A stretch of DNA of 13,575 nucleotides from JAUYMM01 sp049301455. GTDB lineage: Bacteria; Patescibacteriota; Microgenomatia; UBA8517. Below are positions 12,327-13,575 of the stretch, one piece after another. A program made the position numbers and the translations under genes. Location of the stretch: positions 1 to 13,575 of the forward strand of contig JBAQKY010000023.1 of the NCBI GenBank assembly GCA_049301455.1, read 5' to 3'. The notes under the pieces were generated by a model, which was given only the letters and a program-made list of their open reading frames with translations, had not been told where the DNA came from and did not search any database. How positions within the stretch are numbered: the stretch's first letter is position 1; every line of letters begins with the position of its first letter.

Positions 12327-13064
12327 TTATTTTACTTCTTTCTTTGCTTTTTTGACTTTGACTTCTTTCTCCTTAACAGTTGCTTTACCTTGCCCTTCAA
12401 GAACTGCTTCTTTGATGTATCCTAAGACTAATTCAATTGCTTTTGTAGCATCATCATTCATTGGAATTGGAAAATCTACTAAATTTGGATCTGTGTTTGT
12501 ATCAACCAAACCAATAGTTGTTACACCTTTTCTAGTTGCTTCTTTGATTGCTGTTATTTCCTTTTTGATGTCAACAACAATTATCATATCAGGAGTATTT
12601 TTAAGGGTTGTTATACCTCCAAAAAATCTTTCAAGTCTTTCTTTTTCTCTTTCAATTAAAAGTCTCTCTTTTTTGGTATATTTTGCATAATATCCACTTG
12701 TAAGTTTTGCTTTAATGTCAGCCAGGTTATCAATTGATTTTTTAATTTGTCCGAAGTTTGTAATTGTTCCACCCAACCATCTTTCAGTAACAACTGAGAT
12801 TCCTGTGTCTTGAAGAATTTCTAATGCTTTATCTTTTGCTTGTTTCTTGGTTGCAAGAAGTAAAACAGCTTTTCCTTCTTTAACAAACTTTGTAATTTCA
12901 GCCAAAGCTAATTCCAAAGCTTCCTTGGTTTTGACAAGATCAAAGATATGAACACCATCTTGTTCACCATATACATAATCTTTAACTTTTGGATTCCAAC
13001 GTCTAACTTGATGCCCAAAATGAGCACCTGAGTCTAATAAGTCTTCTAGTGATATATTTATCAT
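12327..13064 (-). CDS. rpsB: Ribosomal protein S2
   Basis: S2 is a late-binding protein of the 30S subunit. I chose the ATG at 13064 (MINISLEDLLDSGAHFGHQ), which aligns with the family N-terminus and gives 245 residues, against 241 in E. coli. In-frame ATGs at 13094 and 13088 would add eight to ten unlike residues. Family blocks are SGAHFGHQVRRWNPKVKDYVYGEQDGVHIFDLVKT, VLLLATKKQAKDKALE, TERWLGGTITNFGQI, DMIIVVDIKKEITAIKEATRKGV and GLVDTNTDPNLVDFPIPMNDDA. The C-terminal 20 residues are a basic Lys/Val/Glu tail. Its start codon can be paired in a 6-bp AU hairpin, and a pseudoknot lies upstream, so autoregulation by S2 is likely. No Shine-Dalgarno sequence precedes the start. Confidence 0.97.
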   Translation of the reverse strand: MINISLEDLLDSGAHFGHQVRRWNPKVKDYVYGEQDGVHIFDLVKTKEALELALAEITKFVKEGKAVLLLATKKQAKDKALEILQDTGISVVTERWLGGTITNFGQIKKSIDNLADIKAKLTSGYYAKYTKKERLLIEREKERLERFFGGITTLKNTPDMIIVVDIKKEITAIKEATRKGVTTIGLVDTNTDPNLVDFPIPMNDDATKAIELVLGYIKEAVLEGQGKATVKEKEVKVKKAKKEVK

Positions 13065-13077
13065 AAATTTATTTATG
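13062..13077 (-). promoter_or_regulatory. Hairpin masking the rpsB start codon
   Basis: On the minus strand, CATAAA (13077-13072) and TTTATG (13067-13062) pair around TAAA. The second arm ends with the rpsB ATG. The stem is six AU-rich pairs and therefore weak, which would suit a switchable start. Confidence 0.4.
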
Positions 13078-13101
13078 TGAACACCCATCCACATATTTTT
13101 T

Positions 13102-13152
13102 GCTCTCTTAACCTTCTGTAGATTCTGTAAGTACCAGAGAGCTGAATCTACA
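13102..13152 (-). ncRNA. Candidate rpsB leader pseudoknot
   Basis: In minus-strand RNA order, arm 1a UGUAGAUUC (13152-13144) pairs with 1b GAAUCUACA (13125-13117). Arm 2a GCUCUCU (13142-13136) pairs with 2b AGAGAGC (13108-13102). Both stems are perfect (9 and 7 bp) and interleaved, so they form an H-type pseudoknot or two mutually exclusive hairpins. The loops are 1, 10 and 8 bases. It begins about five bases after the predicted transcription start and ends 37 bases before the rpsB ATG. No U-tract follows, so it is not a terminator. Ribosomal-protein autoregulatory leaders often use such folds; S2 is the likely ligand, by inference. Confidence 0.6.
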
Positions 13153-13164
13153 TGCTTGAGTAGT

Positions 13165-13193
13165 ATTATATTGAAATTACTTTAGTTTAGCAA
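13165..13193 (-). promoter_or_regulatory. rpsB promoter
   Basis: TTGCTA (13193-13188) and TATAAT (13170-13165) are separated by exactly 17 bp on the minus strand. The -10 is perfect and the -35 matches four of six positions. The -35 lies inside the last codons of the upstream gene. The predicted start at about 13158 gives a leader of roughly 94 bases. Confidence 0.65.
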
Positions 13194-13575
13194 GCGCTGA
13201 TTTCACTACCTTTATATTTTCTAATGCTGACTTACTAGATGCGTGTGCCAAGTGAATTGCAGTTCTCGCATCTGCATGCATATTTTTATCTCCAATTTTA
13301 GTCAATCTATAGCCTATTTTTTCAATTGCTTGAGCAACTTTTCTAACTTCAAGTGAAATTTTAATTGCTTTTTTAAAATTTTCTTTGTCTAGTTTGGCAG
13401 TCTCGTTCTTTTGGTAATCTGTTTCTAATGTTAAAAGTTTTTTATTATATTCCAATACATCTTTGTGAAGTTTAAGAATTGTTTTTTTGACCTTTTCATA
13501 TTTTTCATTACTTAATGTGTTGTCACAGGTTAGGGCTATTAAACTCGTGGCGGAAACTGCTGCGTGGACTGACAT
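13177..13575 (-). CDS. Cyclodeaminase/cyclohydrolase (FTCD_C-like) protein, C-terminal part, cut by right edge
   Basis: The visible 133 codons (132 residues plus stop) reach the right edge. The Met at 13575 is probably internal, since the family begins with a helix and a Gly-rich stretch followed by SV-AA, which is what MSVHAAVSATSLIAL resembles. The helical pattern (CDNTLSNEKYEKVKKTILKLHKDVLEYNKKLL) and the ending (KNMHADARTAIHLAHASSKSALENIKVVKSAL) follow formiminotransferase-cyclodeaminase C-terminal / methenyl-THF cyclohydrolase proteins, whose final helix typically has a D...A...A..A...NV pattern. Such enzymes are cytoplasmic and work in one-carbon folate metabolism. The identification comes from pattern alone, and activity cannot be judged because the N-terminal part is missing. 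The rpsB promoter overlaps its 3' end. Confidence 0.7.
   Translation of the reverse strand: MSVHAAVSATSLIALTCDNTLSNEKYEKVKKTILKLHKDVLEYNKKLLTLETDYQKNETAKLDKENFKKAIKISLEVRKVAQAIEKIGYRLTKIGDKNMHADARTAIHLAHASSKSALENIKVVKSALAKLK

Noticed and set aside
12025..12690. Plus-strand 221-codon open frame opposite tsf and rpsB
   Set aside because: It runs antisense through two certain genes and its Ser/Thr/Phe-rich product is what their reverse complement gives.
13065..13094. Longer rpsB start at 13094
   Set aside because: The added residues do not resemble S2; MINISLEDLLDSGAHFGHQ matches the family start. It remains possible only as a minor form.
13102..13142. Terminator for the gene upstream of rpsB
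   Set aside because: The 7-bp stem has a long 27-base loop and is followed on the minus strand by A residues, not T.
1..13575. TGA recoded to Gly or Trp, as in some CPR lineages
   Set aside because: TGA closes the HIT gene and the 62-residue gene at sensible ends, and no family-conserved Gly or Trp is encoded by TGA.
1..13575. CRISPR array, insertion sequence, tRNA or attachment site
   Set aside because: No regularly spaced repeats, transposase motifs or cloverleaf were seen; intergenic gaps are too short for most of these.

Overview
The window looks like chromosome of a small-genome, AT-rich bacterium of the Patescibacteria (Candidate Phyla Radiation), most likely near Microgenomates. This placement is inferred from gene style, not from a marker phylogeny. 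The signs are compact, nearly gapless minus-strand operons, a 150-residue EF-Ts, a CysRS lacking its usual C-terminal tail, an archaeal/eukaryotic-type ProRS, many small unrecognised genes, and very few Shine-Dalgarno motifs. TGA is used as a normal stop (HIT gene, 62-residue gene), so TGA is not recoded. Nearly everything is on the minus strand. The exceptions are two small unknown genes at 1442-1834 and 8171-8392.

Layout. Positions 1-1378 hold two tandem paralogous surface proteins. Each has an N-terminal membrane anchor, an eight-cysteine domain, a Thr/Ala-rich stalk and a sortase-like VPETG plus hydrophobic C-terminus. The first copy runs off the left edge. A plus-strand unknown gene (1442-1834) is divergent from them and overlaps tail to tail with cysS. 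Positions 1824-3758 read (right to left) 62-residue unknown, 169-residue unknown, cysS. Two tandem minus-strand terminators (3771-3833) separate this from the next operon. Positions 3896-8089 form one tight replication/repair/RNA operon, read right to left: HIT hydrolase, yqeY, ybeY, dnaX ATPase, a detached DnaX C-terminal domain, 76-residue unknown, ybaB, recR, and a charged unknown protein. A plus-strand unknown gene at 8171 with a probably leaderless promoter is divergent from it. Positions 8416-10965 are rseP then proS. Positions 11038-13064 are the translation operon rpsB, tsf, a small Cys-containing unknown, frr, with pyrH missing from its usual place. A cyclodeaminase-like gene is cut by the right edge.

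The strongest unexplained signals are four. (1) The rpsB leader can form an H-type pseudoknot just after a good promoter, a likely autoregulatory element. (2) dnaX is split into two genes exactly at a domain boundary. (3) The surface-protein tandem shares a 106-bp perfectly identical 3' tract, while its 5' part has diverged only silently in the membrane segment. (4) The clustered small unknown genes sit inside core operons. No CRISPR array, insertion sequence, tRNA or rRNA is visible, and no gene-free stretch exceeds 300 bases.
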